Below, in pieces: positions 28,430 through 36,673 of a stretch of 50,457 nucleotides of DNA. Origin of the DNA: JAJTHJ01 sp046316025 (GTDB taxonomy: Bacteria; Pseudomonadota; Gammaproteobacteria; Burkholderiales; Burkholderiaceae_F); the NCBI GenBank assembly GCA_046316025.1, contig JBKCXU010000145.1:1-50457 (forward strand), written 5' to 3'. A program made the position numbers and the translations under genes. Each line of letters starts with the position of its first letter. The first letter of the stretch is position 1. The notes beneath the pieces were generated by a model. The model saw nothing but the letters and a program-made list of their open reading frames with translations, made no database searches and was not told the DNA's origin.

Positions 28430-28887
28430 CGCATCGCCACCAGCATCTTGCCGCTCGCGGTCGCCACGACTTCACCGCGCCGGTTTCTCGCCTCGCACTC
28501 GGCGACGACGAGGCCCGCGCCGCGCGTGGGCTTGGCGGCGACTTCGACCACGCGCCACTCGATCCGCAGTTCGTCGCCGATCTTCACCGGCGCCAGGAAG
28601 CGCGCGTTGTGCTCCAGGTAAGCCACCGCGGTGCCCGCGACCAGATTGCCAAACGGCGCGCTCATGATCGCCGAGGTCAGCACGCCGTGCAGGATGCGCC
28701 CGCCGAAGCGGCTGCCGCGGGCGAACGCTTCGTCCACGTGCAGCGGGTTGTAGTCGCCGATCAGCTCGGCGCCTTGCATCAGGTGGCGCTCCGCGACAGT
28801 CGCGGTGCAGCCAAAGCGGTCGCCGACCGTAAAGTCCTCAAAGGCGCGGCCGGGCATGCCGGGACGGACTTCGAGCATCGCGCTCAT
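28414..28887 (-). CDS. MaoC-like (R)-specific enoyl-CoA hydratase
   Basis: A 157-residue hotdog-fold hydratase. The MaoC/R-hydratase catalytic motif is visible as GDYNPLHVDEAFA, with Asp45 and His50, followed by RILHGVLTSAIMS. It would add water to 2-enoyl-CoA, which fits the acyl-CoA synthetase on the other strand. The start overlaps the stop of the DUF455 gene by four bases (ATGA), so the two are translationally coupled. Confidence 0.85.
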   Translation of the reverse strand: MSAMLEVRPGMPGRAFEDFTVGDRFGCTATVAERHLMQGAELIGDYNPLHVDEAFARGSRFGGRILHGVLTSAIMSAPFGNLVAGTAVAYLEHNARFLAPVKIGDELRIEWRVVEVAAKPTRGAGLVVAECEARNRRGEVVATASGKMLVAMRQPAG

Positions 28888-29702
28888 CCGGCGGCAGCCT
28901 CCAGTGGCGCGAGTTCCGCTTCGTCAACACCGGCGGCGCGCCGCGCGGCGAGGTTAAACGGCCCGCGCAGCCGCGGCGCGCCGTACTCGACAGCGAGCCG
29001 CGCGGCGGTCGGCGTGGGTTCCAGCCCGCGCTCGCGGCACAGCCAGCCGAACCAGCGATTGCCGACCGCCACATGGCCGATCTCGTCGTGCAGGATGGTG
29101 TCCACCACCGCCGCCGACGCCGCATCGCCCGCAGCGGCAAACTTGGCGCGCACCTGAGGCGACGCGTCCAGCCCGCGCGCCTCCAGCGTGCGCGGCACCA
29201 GCGCCATTCTCGCCAGCACGTCGCCACGGGTTTTGGCCGCCATCGCCCACAGCCCGTCGTGCGCGGCAAAGTCGCCGTAGTCGTGGCCGTGCGCACGCAG
29301 GCGCTCGCGCAGCAGGCCGAAATGCAGCGCCTCTTCCGCCGCCACGCGCAGCCAGTCGCGGTAGTAGTCGGCGGGCAGGCCCGCGAAGCGCCAGATCGCA
29401 TCGAGCGCCAGGTTGATCGCGTTGAACTCGATATGCGCCAGCGCATGCAGCAGCGCCGCGCGCCCCTCGCGCGAGCCGGCGCCACGCGCGGCGACGCGTC
29501 CGGGCGGCACCAGCTCCGGCCGCGGCGGCCGGCCCGGCAGGCCGGCGGGCTCTTCGATCTGCACGGCGCAATCGACCGCGGGCGGCGCGTCCCACAGCGC
29601 CCGCGCTGCAGCTGCCTTCTGCTCCGGGTCGGCTAGCCGCAGCGCAGCCAGCGCTGCCGCGCGCAGATCTTCTGCCTCTTCGCTCGTTACACTCGAAACC
29701 AT
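28884..29702 (-). CDS. DUF455 ferritin-like protein
   Basis: A 272-residue DUF455 protein. Helices carry conserved Glu and His pairs of a ferritin-like four-helix fold: ALLHALAHIEFNAINLALDA, RVAAEEALHFGLLRERL and DTILHDEIGHVAVGNRWF. These match the EX(n)EXXH di-metal arrangement. ATG 29702 (MVSSVTSEE) is chosen; a second ATG nine bases upstream (29711) is possible. The function is not established in the literature I recall. A metal- or oxygen-dependent oxidation linked to the coupled MaoC gene is inference. Confidence 0.85.
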   Translation of the reverse strand: MVSSVTSEEAEDLRAAALAALRLADPEQKAAAARALWDAPPAVDCAVQIEEPAGLPGRPPRPELVPPGRVAARGAGSREGRAALLHALAHIEFNAINLALDAIWRFAGLPADYYRDWLRVAAEEALHFGLLRERLRAHGHDYGDFAAHDGLWAMAAKTRGDVLARMALVPRTLEARGLDASPQVRAKFAAAGDAASAAVVDTILHDEIGHVAVGNRWFGWLCRERGLEPTPTAARLAVEYGAPRLRGPFNLAARRAAGVDEAELAPLEAAAG

Positions 29703-29744
29703 GCGCGGCATTCTAGGTCGCGCTCCTCCGACAACGGCTTTCCC

Positions 29745-30275
29745 ATGGCGATCTACCAACTCGACGACCGCATCCCCGCCATCGACCCCAGCGCCTTCGT
29801 CTTCGACAACGCCTGCGTGATCGGACTGGTCACGCTGGGCACCGGGGTCGGCATCTGGCCCTTTGCCACGCTGCGCGGCGACAACGAGCCGATCGTCATC
29901 GGCGCCGGCAGCAACGTGCAGGAGTGCTGCGTGCTGCACACCGACCCCGGCTGCCCGCTCACCGTCGGCGAGAACGTAACCATCGGCCACAACGCGGTGC
30001 TGCATGGCTGCACCATCGGCGACGGCAGCCTGATCGGCATTGGTGCGGTGATTCTCAACCGCGCGGTGATCGGCAAGAACTGCCTCGTCGGCGCCGGCGC
30101 GCTGGTCACCGAAGGCAAGACGATCCCCGACAACTCGCTCGTGCTCGGCAGTCCGGCCAAGGTAGTACGCGAGCTGCGCACCGAAGACATCGCCGCGATG
30201 CGCGCCAACACCGCCGGCTACGTGACCCGCGGCGCGCAGTTCAAAACGGCGCTCAAGCGGCTGGACGGGCAGTGA
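29745..30275 (+). CDS. Gamma-class carbonic anhydrase-like protein (YrdA family)
   Basis: A 176-residue left-handed beta-helix protein with hexapeptide repeats, such as IGAGSNVQECCVLHTD, VGENVTIGHNAVLHG, IGDGSLIGIGAVI and IGKNCLVGAGALV. The three histidines that bind zinc in gamma-carbonic anhydrases are at His65, His82 and His87. A C-terminal helix (MRANTAGYVTRGAQFKTAL) closes the trimer interface. Activity on CO2 is not certain for this subgroup. Its stop overlaps the GTG start of hslO (GTGA). Confidence 0.9.
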   Translation: MAIYQLDDRIPAIDPSAFVFDNACVIGLVTLGTGVGIWPFATLRGDNEPIVIGAGSNVQECCVLHTDPGCPLTVGENVTIGHNAVLHGCTIGDGSLIGIGAVILNRAVIGKNCLVGAGALVTEGKTIPDNSLVLGSPAKVVRELRTEDIAAMRANTAGYVTRGAQFKTALKRLDGQ

Positions 30276-31189
30276 GCGGCAGCGACCACCTGTTGAAGTT
30301 TCTGGTGCAGAACGCGCCGGTGCGCGGCGGACTGGTGCGGCTGGACTCGGTGTGGGGGCAGATGCTCGCCAACCACTCGTATCCGGAGCCCGTCGCGCGG
30401 CTGCTGGGCGAGATGACCGCCGCGGCGACGCTGCTGGCGACCAACATCAAGTTCGACGGCACGCTGATCATGCAGATCCAGGGCGACGGCCCGGTCAAGC
30501 TGCTGGTGGTCGAATGCACGGCCGACCTCGGCCTGCGCGCCACCGCCAAGCTGCGCGAAGACGTGGCGATCGAGGACGGCGCCGGCCTCGCCACGCTCGT
30601 CAACCGCCACGGCCAGGGCCGCTGCGCGATCCTGCTCGACCCGCGCAACCGCCAGCCCGGCCAGCAACCCTATCAGGGCGTGGTGTCTCTGGAGGGCGAC
30701 TCCATCGCCGATGCCTTGCAGGCCTACATGCGCCAGTCCGAACAACTCGACACCCGGCTGTGGCTCGCCGCCAATGCCCACAGCGCCGCCGGCGCGCTGC
30801 TGCAAAAGCTGCCCGGCCACGGCGGCCGGGCCGAGACGACCGATGAAGACGCCTGGAGCCGTTGCACCCAACTGGCCGCCACGCTTACAGCGCCCGAATT
30901 GCTCGCCACCGACCCCGACGCCCTGTTGCGGCACCTGTTCTGGCAGGAGCGGCTCGACCTCTACCCGCCGCTGCCCGCGCGCTTCCAGTGCAACTGCTCG
31001 CGTGCGCGGATCGGCGCGGTGCTGGTGTCGCTAGGTCGCGAGGAGGTCGATTCCATCGTCGCCGAGCGCGGCGAGGTGGAAGTCACCTGCGACTTTTGCG
31101 GCACGCGGTATCGCTTCGACGCGGTGGACGTAGAGCGCCTGTTTCTAACCGGCGACAGCGCGGACGCCACTGACGCTGCGCGACACTGA
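30272..31189 (+). CDS. hslO: Redox-regulated chaperone Hsp33
   Basis: A 305-residue Hsp33. The N-terminal substrate-binding domain starts with LLKFLVQNAPVRGGLVRLD. The C-terminal zinc switch has CxC and CxxC: Cys240 and Cys242 (CNCSRARI) and Cys273 and Cys276 (TCDFCGTRY). Oxidation of these releases zinc and turns on holdase activity. The start is GTG 30272, overlapping the carbonic-anhydrase stop. The gene converges with the methyltransferase. Confidence 0.93.
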   Translation: MSGSDHLLKFLVQNAPVRGGLVRLDSVWGQMLANHSYPEPVARLLGEMTAAATLLATNIKFDGTLIMQIQGDGPVKLLVVECTADLGLRATAKLREDVAIEDGAGLATLVNRHGQGRCAILLDPRNRQPGQQPYQGVVSLEGDSIADALQAYMRQSEQLDTRLWLAANAHSAAGALLQKLPGHGGRAETTDEDAWSRCTQLAATLTAPELLATDPDALLRHLFWQERLDLYPPLPARFQCNCSRARIGAVLVSLGREEVDSIVAERGEVEVTCDFCGTRYRFDAVDVERLFLTGDSADATDAARH

Positions 31190-31199
31190 AGCTCAGGCG
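31186..31199. repeat. 14-base motif at a convergent stop junction (copy 2)
   Basis: Identical to the 14 bases at 25834-25847 and in the same setting: the hslO TGA and the opposing methyltransferase stop (TCA on plus) are separated by AGC only. Confidence 0.5.
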
Positions 31200-31828
31200 G
31201 GCGTCGCGGCGCGGTACAGCGCCATCTCCTCGCGCTCCAGCAGCAGTTCCACACTTGTAGATCCCGCGACGCGCAGCGCCAACGGCTGCTCGTCGCGGGT
31301 GAAGAACAGCTCAGGATGCATGTTGCGCACCGGCCCGCCTGCGTAGTGGTCGCAGACGAGAAACACGCCGCCGGGCTTGAGCAATGGCCGCATCTGCGCG
31401 TACAACGCGGCGACGTGACCTTTGTGCCGTACCTCATGCACCGCCTGCATCGTCAACAACGCGTGGTAGCCGCCGAGCCCTTCGGTCCAGTCGCTGCGCT
31501 TGAAGTCGCGCGCCAAGTGGCGCGTGCGGCCGGCAAAGGCTGCGAGCCGCTCGCGCGCCAGCGCGTGCATCGGTGCGGCGAAGTCGAGCAGGTCATAGCG
31601 CGCGATCGCCGGCACCTGCGCCAGCAGAGGCTCGGCCAGCAGACCGGCACCGCTGCCGACTTCGAGCACCGCGGCGGCAGCCGGCAACTCGGCCTGCAAC
31701 GCGGCGACGAACGCGGCAATAAACGCCGGCCGCGTGGGGCGGCGGGCAACAGAGGTATCGACCCACTGCCGCGCCTGCGCCGGGTCGTGGAAGTCGATGG
31801 GACTGGGAACATCCTGGTCGCTGGTCAT
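31193..31828 (-). CDS. Class I SAM-dependent methyltransferase
   Basis: A 211-residue methyltransferase of the DUF938-like or general class I type. The SAM-binding glycine motif is AVLEVGSGAGLLAEPLL, with motif II-like YDLLDFAAPMHALARERL. A post-I acidic residue lies in HALLTMQAVHEVRHKGHV, and then LKPGGVFLVCDHY. ATG 31828 (MTSDQDVPS) is taken as the start; the frame upstream extends into non-coding sequence. The substrate is unknown. Confidence 0.8.
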   Translation of the reverse strand: MTSDQDVPSPIDFHDPAQARQWVDTSVARRPTRPAFIAAFVAALQAELPAAAAVLEVGSGAGLLAEPLLAQVPAIARYDLLDFAAPMHALARERLAAFAGRTRHLARDFKRSDWTEGLGGYHALLTMQAVHEVRHKGHVAALYAQMRPLLKPGGVFLVCDHYAGGPVRNMHPELFFTRDEQPLALRVAGSTSVELLLEREEMALYRAATPA

Positions 31829-31969
31829 CTGCGTGCCGCATCTGGCGCGTGCGCTTGCGCATCGTACCGTCGCGCCCCGTGCCTGCCCCGCGGCGAGCGG
31901 GCACACCCTCACGGGAAACACTGAACGCGCCGCTGCGCGTCTCCGGCATCTCCTTAGACTCCTGTCGCC

Positions 31970-32881
31970 ATGCACCCTTTGCCTGCGCGCCAGCGCGACG
32001 CGATCTGCCCGAATTGCTACGCCGCGATCTGCGCGGGCGACCACTACTGCTCCGCCTGCGGGCAGAAGACCCGCTACCGCCCGCGTTCGCTGCGGGCCAT
32101 GCTGCAAGACATCGCCGGCCGCGACTTTGCGCCCGACGGGCGCCTGAGTCTGACCCTGAAGACGCTGTTAATCCCTGGCGAGTTGACGGTCGAGTGGTTT
32201 GCCGGGCGGCAGCAGCGTTATCTCGGGCCGGTGCGCCTGTTGCTGCTACTGATGCTGGCGATGGTGTTCGTGCTGCAGTTGACGATTCGATCCAATCTTG
32301 CGCGGGCCCCGGACCCCGACCGGGGCACGCCGACCTGGAGCTTCGTCTACGGCGCCGACGATGCGCCCGCCGTGCTGCAAGTGCACCTTCCCCACACTCG
32401 CGTCGAGGTCCGGGCTGGCGCGCTGGCACCGCTGCTCCAGGCGCTCGCCGTGCGGGTGCAAAGCCGGCTCGCGGATCTGTCGGAACGCGAGTTGCGCGAG
32501 CGCCTGCTGCTCAAGGTTGTTCCAGCGCACTCCTACGGTCTGCTGCTGCTCGTTCCACTGGTCATCGTACTGCTGGCCCTGAGCTACGCCGGCGCCGGGC
32601 GAAGGCTGGCGGAGCACACTGTCTTCGTGCTGCATTGGTGCAGCTTTGGGCTGGTTGCCGCGCTGTGCCTGCAACTGCCCATCGAGTTGCTTCTGCAGCG
32701 CAGCGACTGGGCCCAGATCGCCTTTGCCGCCGCCGTGACACTGTGGTTCGCGCTCGGCGTGCAGAACTACTACCGCGGTACGCGCTGGGTCAACGCGCTG
32801 CGCGTTCTCGGTGTGGCTGCGATGACCTGGCTGATAGAGCCGTACATCGACGCGATAGTCGCGCTGGTCGCGCTCGGTTAA
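31970..32881 (+). CDS. DUF3667-like zinc-ribbon membrane protein
   Basis: A 303-residue membrane protein. A cytoplasmic zinc ribbon opens it (CPNCYAAICAGDHYCSACGQK, two CxxC pairs). The conserved stretch RYLGPVRLLLLLMLAMVFVLQL is the first membrane span; spans near YGLLLLVPLVIVLLAL, HWCSFGLVAALCLQL and the C-terminus follow, with a hydrophilic loop in between. This layout matches DUF3667. It is divergent from the methyltransferase and convergent with the SAF-domain gene. The function is unknown. Confidence 0.72.
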   Translation: MHPLPARQRDAICPNCYAAICAGDHYCSACGQKTRYRPRSLRAMLQDIAGRDFAPDGRLSLTLKTLLIPGELTVEWFAGRQQRYLGPVRLLLLLMLAMVFVLQLTIRSNLARAPDPDRGTPTWSFVYGADDAPAVLQVHLPHTRVEVRAGALAPLLQALAVRVQSRLADLSERELRERLLLKVVPAHSYGLLLLVPLVIVLLALSYAGAGRRLAEHTVFVLHWCSFGLVAALCLQLPIELLLQRSDWAQIAFAAAVTLWFALGVQNYYRGTRWVNALRVLGVAAMTWLIEPYIDAIVALVALG

Positions 32882-32923
32882 ATGCGGTTGCGCGCGAGGC
32901 GGCGCTGCGCGCCGGCGTGGCCG

Positions 32924-34231
32924 CTACGCCGTGGCCAGCGCGCGCTCCATCTCGCGGCGGATGCGCACCGCCAACTGCGACTCGTCGATCTCCACGTCGG
33001 CCCAGCACACCGCATCGCCAGCGGCGACGGGGTTCTTCAGTCGCACTTTGTGCGCGAGGCCCAGCGGCAGGCCGCCCAGCCTTAGCGACTCCGCCGCCGG
33101 CAACAGCTTGCCGTACACGGTAAAGCCGCCTTCGCCGTCGAGCACAACGCCCGCGGCCAGATCGCGCTTGGCGGTGGCGACCACGTCGGCGTTGAAGCCT
33201 ACCGGTGCGCCGGTAGCCTCGCCGCGCAGCCCGACGCTCGCCACACTGATGCCGAGTTCCAGGCCGATCAGGTGATACGGCTTGTACATCGCGGTGACCT
33301 GGCCGCTCGGATCGGTGACGAGACCGTACTCCTTGAAGCAGCGCTCGACGTACTCGGAGCCGCCGGCAAAGGCGACGTACACGCCCCAGCGCAAGTCGCG
33401 GAACACCGGGCGGCCATCGCGTTCGAGACTGGAAATCACCTCCACCTGCCCGCGGTGCGACAGCTGACCACCGTCGGCGCGCGGCCGCACCACCCGCGCC
33501 AGATCGTCAACGCCGCAGGGCGGGAAGGCGAGGCCCATCGGCGCGGCTAGCCCCGTCGCATTGGCCACCGCGCACATCTCGATCGCGCTCTTGGTGCCGT
33601 CGAGAAAGCTGTTGAACATCTGCGGGTTCAGGCCGCCCAGTTTGGCGTTTTCCGGCGTGATGCCGTAGTAGCCCCAGACCGTGTCCGGCGTCGAGGCGTG
33701 GTACTCGGGCAGGTACTTGGTGCCCTTGCCGGCGGCGATCACCTCGAAGCCGCAGGTGCGCGCCCAGTCCACGATCTCGCAAATGAGCGCCGGCTGATCG
33801 CCGTAGGCAAGCGAGTAGACGATGCCCGCCTGCCGCGCGCGCTGCGCAAGCAGCGGGCCCGCCAGCGCGTCGGCTTCGACGTTGACCATCACGACGTGCT
33901 TGCCGTGCTCGCAGCAGGCGAGCACGTGGGCGATGCCGGCTGCGGGTGAGCCGGTGGCGTCGATGACGATCTCCACGTCGCCGCGGGCGATCAGTGCGGC
34001 GCCGCTTTCGACGAAGGCCACGCCGGCGCGCTCGTCCGCAGTCCAGCCGACGTGCGCAAGCGCCTGGCGGGCGCGATCCGGATCGAGGTCGGCCACACAG
34101 GTCAAGCGCATGCCCGGCGTACGCCGCGCCTGCGACAGGTACATCGAGCCGAACTTGCCGGCGCCGATCAGGCCGACGCGCAGCGGCCGGCCCTGCGCCG
34201 CGCGCTCGCGCAGCCGGGCGTGCAGGTTCAT
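32924..34231 (-). CDS. NAD(P)-binding oxidoreductase with C-terminal SAF domain
   Basis: A 435-residue protein. The N-terminal Rossmann domain is VGLIGAGKFGSMYLSQ, then a homoserine-dehydrogenase/Gfo-Idh-like fold (EIVIDATGSPAAGIAH, GKHVVMVNVEADAL). The catalytic region is KYLPEYHASTPDTVWGYYG with Lys and His. The C-terminal 85 residues (DLAAGVVLDGEGGFTVYGKL) match a SAF domain, as in sialic acid synthases, FlgA and UxaA. Related proteins are often annotated from the SAF domain alone. The substrate is unknown, perhaps a sugar acid. It is minus-strand, 7 bases before the next gene's stop. Confidence 0.72.
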   Translation of the reverse strand: MNLHARLRERAAQGRPLRVGLIGAGKFGSMYLSQARRTPGMRLTCVADLDPDRARQALAHVGWTADERAGVAFVESGAALIARGDVEIVIDATGSPAAGIAHVLACCEHGKHVVMVNVEADALAGPLLAQRARQAGIVYSLAYGDQPALICEIVDWARTCGFEVIAAGKGTKYLPEYHASTPDTVWGYYGITPENAKLGGLNPQMFNSFLDGTKSAIEMCAVANATGLAAPMGLAFPPCGVDDLARVVRPRADGGQLSHRGQVEVISSLERDGRPVFRDLRWGVYVAFAGGSEYVERCFKEYGLVTDPSGQVTAMYKPYHLIGLELGISVASVGLRGEATGAPVGFNADVVATAKRDLAAGVVLDGEGGFTVYGKLLPAAESLRLGGLPLGLAHKVRLKNPVAAGDAVCWADVEIDESQLAVRIRREMERALATA

Positions 34232-34238
34232 CGGCGCA

Positions 34239-34721
34239 TCAATCCACGAGCGGGATCGTGCGCGCCAGGTCGTAGCGGTACAGCGCCTCGATCTTCGACT
34301 CGATCTGCATGTAGCGCGCGGCCACCGTGGCCGGGATCGCGCGGGCGAGCCGCTTGAAGTACTTCTCGTGCAGGCGCGCTTCTTCGCGCTCGATCGCCAG
34401 CGCTTCCTCGGCGAGCTTCTTGGCGTGCAGGTCGGTCATCTCGCGCGTGTTCACGTACTCCAGCACCATGCGTGAGCGCCGGTCTTGCAACGCGCGCCAC
34501 TCGCGCTGATAGTCGTCGTAAATCGGCCAGAACTTCTTGGCCTGCGCCTCGGTGAGCTTCATGTTGGCCGCCACCAGTCCGCGCTTGTCGCTGCGCACCT
34601 TGTCGCGCAGCTTGGCGCTTTGGGCGGCGTCGTCCGTGGTCTCCGGCGCCTGCGCCCGCGCAGGCGCCAGGGGCAGCGCCAACGCGGCGGCCAAGGCGGC
34701 AAACAACAGAATCTTCTTCAC
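34239..34721 (-). CDS. Small exported protein, LTXXQ-like helical
   Basis: A 160-residue protein with a signal peptide (KKILLFAALAAALALPLAPARA). The mature part is helical and charged, including LTEAQAKKFWPIYDDYQREW, which resembles the LTxxQ motif of the Spy/CpxP type, without a full match. The start is GTG 34721, preceded by GGAGAAG, because no ATG fits the signal peptide. It is separated from ftsB by 20 bases, so it is probably part of the same transcript. A periplasmic chaperone or stress role is a guess. Confidence 0.55.
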   Translation of the reverse strand: MKKILLFAALAAALALPLAPARAQAPETTDDAAQSAKLRDKVRSDKRGLVAANMKLTEAQAKKFWPIYDDYQREWRALQDRRSRMVLEYVNTREMTDLHAKKLAEEALAIEREEARLHEKYFKRLARAIPATVAARYMQIESKIEALYRYDLARTIPLVD

Positions 34722-34741
34722 GGTCTTCTCCTGCAAGGAAC

Positions 34742-35017
34742 TCAGCGCGCGGGCGGGCGCTGAAAAAAAGTCTCGTCGCCACGGATCATGTTCAACTGGT
34801 AACGGGCGCGTTCTTCGATCGCCTCGCCGCCGGCGCGCAGGCTGTCGATCTCGGCCGCCAGCGCCGCATTGGAGGCCAGCGCCGATGCGTTGGCAGCGCG
34901 CTGCGCTTCGAGGTGCGACTGCAACTCCCACACCCGCAGCCAGCCGCCTTTGCCAAACCAGAGCTGCCACTGCACGGCGAGCAGCAGCGCGATCAGGGCG
35001 GCGGCAACCCAGCGCAT
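34742..35017 (-). CDS. ftsB: Cell division protein FtsB
   Basis: A 91-residue bitopic division protein. The N-terminal helix (WVAAALIALLLAVQWQLWFG) is followed by a leucine-zipper coiled coil (LQSHLEAQRAANASALASN) and the family's ARYQLNMIRGDETFFQ ending. FtsB forms a complex with FtsL and FtsQ. The gene follows eno by 3 bases, the standard eno-ftsB pairing of gamma- and betaproteobacteria. Confidence 0.93.
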   Translation of the reverse strand: MRWVAAALIALLLAVQWQLWFGKGGWLRVWELQSHLEAQRAANASALASNAALAAEIDSLRAGGEAIEERARYQLNMIRGDETFFQRPPAR

Positions 35018-35020
35018 CGG

Positions 35021-36304
35021 TCAGCGAATGCTGTAGAACGCCGCCCGCCCCGGGTAGCTCGCCACGTCGCCCAGATCTTCTTCGATCCGCAGCAACTGGT
35101 TGTACTTGGCGATGCGGTCGGAGCGCGACAACGAGCCGGTCTTGATCTGCCCGGCGTTGGTGCCCACGGCGATATCGGCAATCGTGCTGTCTTCGGTCTC
35201 GCCGGAGCGGTGGCTGACCACCGCGGTGTACCCGGCGCGCTTGGCCATTTCGATGGCGGCGAAGGTCTCGGTCAGCGTGCCGATCTGGTTGATCTTGATC
35301 AGGATCGAGTTGGCAATGCCGCGCTCAATACCTTCGCGCAGGATGCGCGTGTTGGTGACGAAGAGATCGTCGCCCACCAACTGCACCTTGCGGCCGAGCG
35401 AGTGTGTGAGCCGCGCCCAGCCGTCCCAGTCGCCTTCGGCCATGCCGTCTTCGACCGAGACGATCGGGTACTTGTCGCACCAGGTAGCGAGCAGGTCAGT
35501 CAGGCCCGCGGAGTCGAGCGACAAGCCCTCGCCTTCCATCTCGTACTTGCCGTTCTTGAAGAACTCGCTGGCCGCACAGTCGAGCGCCAACGCGATCTGC
35601 GTGCCGGGCGCGTAGCCGGCGCGGTCGATGGCCTCCAGGATCAACTGGATCGCCGCCTCGTGGTTGGCCACGTTGGGCGCAAAGCCGCCTTCGTCGCCGA
35701 CCGCAGTGCTCATGCCCTTGCCATGGATCAATTTCTTCAACTGCTGAAACACTTCCGCGCCGTAGCGCAGCGCTTCCGAAAAACTCGGCGCGCCCAGCGG
35801 CACGATCATCAGCTCCTGCATGTCGAGGTTGTTGTTGGCGTGCGCGCCGCCGTTTACCACGTTCATCATCGGCACCGGCAACTGCATCGGCCCGCTGCCG
35901 CCGAAGTAGCGGTACAGCGGCAGACCGGCTTCTTCGGCCGCGGCCTTGGCGCAGGCAAGCGACACCGCCAGCATCGCGTTGGCGCCGAGGCGCGACTTGT
36001 TGTCGGTACCGTCCAGATCGATCAACGTGCGGTCGAGAAAGGCCTGCTCGTTGGCCTCCAGCCCCATCACCGCTTCGGAGATCTCGGTGTTGATGTTGTC
36101 CACCGCTTGCAACACGCCCTTGCCGCCGTAGCGGTTCTTGTCGCCGTCGCGCAGCTCGATCGCCTCGCGCGAGCCGGTGGACGCACCGCTCGGCACCGCG
36201 GCGCGGCCCATCGTGCCGGATTCCAGCAGCACGTCGCACTCGACAGTGGGGTTGCCGCGCGAATCGAGCACCTCGCGGCCGATCAGATCGACGATCGATG
36301 ACAT
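35021..36304 (-). CDS. eno: Enolase
   Basis: A 427-residue enolase, converting 2-phosphoglycerate to phosphoenolpyruvate. Conserved segments are REVLDSRGNPTVE, GASTGSREAIELRD, NVVNGGAHANNNLDMQE, VEDGMAEGDWDGW, LVGDDLFVTNT, and SHRSGETEDSTIADIAVG. The catalytic Lys is in the ILIKINQIGTL segment. The gene starts at ATG 36304. It sits between a DUF1330 gene and ftsB in the pyrG-kdsA-eno-ftsB block. Confidence 0.97.
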   Translation of the reverse strand: MSSIVDLIGREVLDSRGNPTVECDVLLESGTMGRAAVPSGASTGSREAIELRDGDKNRYGGKGVLQAVDNINTEISEAVMGLEANEQAFLDRTLIDLDGTDNKSRLGANAMLAVSLACAKAAAEEAGLPLYRYFGGSGPMQLPVPMMNVVNGGAHANNNLDMQELMIVPLGAPSFSEALRYGAEVFQQLKKLIHGKGMSTAVGDEGGFAPNVANHEAAIQLILEAIDRAGYAPGTQIALALDCAASEFFKNGKYEMEGEGLSLDSAGLTDLLATWCDKYPIVSVEDGMAEGDWDGWARLTHSLGRKVQLVGDDLFVTNTRILREGIERGIANSILIKINQIGTLTETFAAIEMAKRAGYTAVVSHRSGETEDSTIADIAVGTNAGQIKTGSLSRSDRIAKYNQLLRIEEDLGDVASYPGRAAFYSIR

Positions 36305-36329
36305 CTCGCTTTTCCTCTGGGTTTGCCGG

Positions 36330-36629
36330 TCAGGTCGGGGCTACGCCCTCGACCACCACCATGTTGAAGTATTCGGTCGCGCCGGCCCGCTTGGCCCGCG
36401 CCGCCCGGTACAGCTCGCCATCGTAAAACGCCTTCGCCGCATCGTAGGTGGGGAACTCGATCACCACCATCCGCGTCGGCCGCCATTGGCCTTCGAGCGT
36501 CTCGTGCCGCCCGCCGCGCGCCAGAAACCGCCCGCCCGCCGCCGCGATGGCCCCGGGACTCAGCGCCTGGTACTGCTTGTACTGCTCCGGATCGGAGACC
36601 CTCGCATCGACGATCACGTAAGCGCTCAT
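36330..36629 (-). CDS. DUF1330 family protein
   Basis: A 99-residue protein of the DUF1330 family, a dimeric alpha/beta ferredoxin-like fold of unknown role. Conserved parts are MSAYVIVDARVSDPEQYKQY, GGRFLARGGRHETLEG and PTRMVVIEFPTYDAAKAFYD. It lies between kdsA and eno, 25 bases before eno and 29 after kdsA. That places an unrelated small gene in an otherwise conserved run, next to a short palindrome that forms the kdsA 3' end. Confidence 0.88.
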   Translation of the reverse strand: MSAYVIVDARVSDPEQYKQYQALSPGAIAAAGGRFLARGGRHETLEGQWRPTRMVVIEFPTYDAAKAFYDGELYRAARAKRAGATEYFNMVVVEGVAPT

Positions 36630-36648
36630 AGCAAAATCAACGAGTTAA

Positions 36649-36673
36649 AAAATAGGGGTCAGACCCCTATTTT
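36649..36673. repeat. Perfect AAAATAGGGGTC/GACCCCTATTTT palindrome
   Basis: Two perfect 12-base arms (36649-36660 and 36662-36673) flank one base. On the minus strand it supplies the last kdsA codons (K-K-I-G-V) and the stop. A GC-rich stem with flanking A/T runs in both orientations could end transcription on either strand. Similar GGGGTCAGACCCC palindromes are, from memory, abundant in some proteobacterial genomes and associated with REP-type Y1 transposases; no such transposase lies in this window. Confidence 0.85.
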
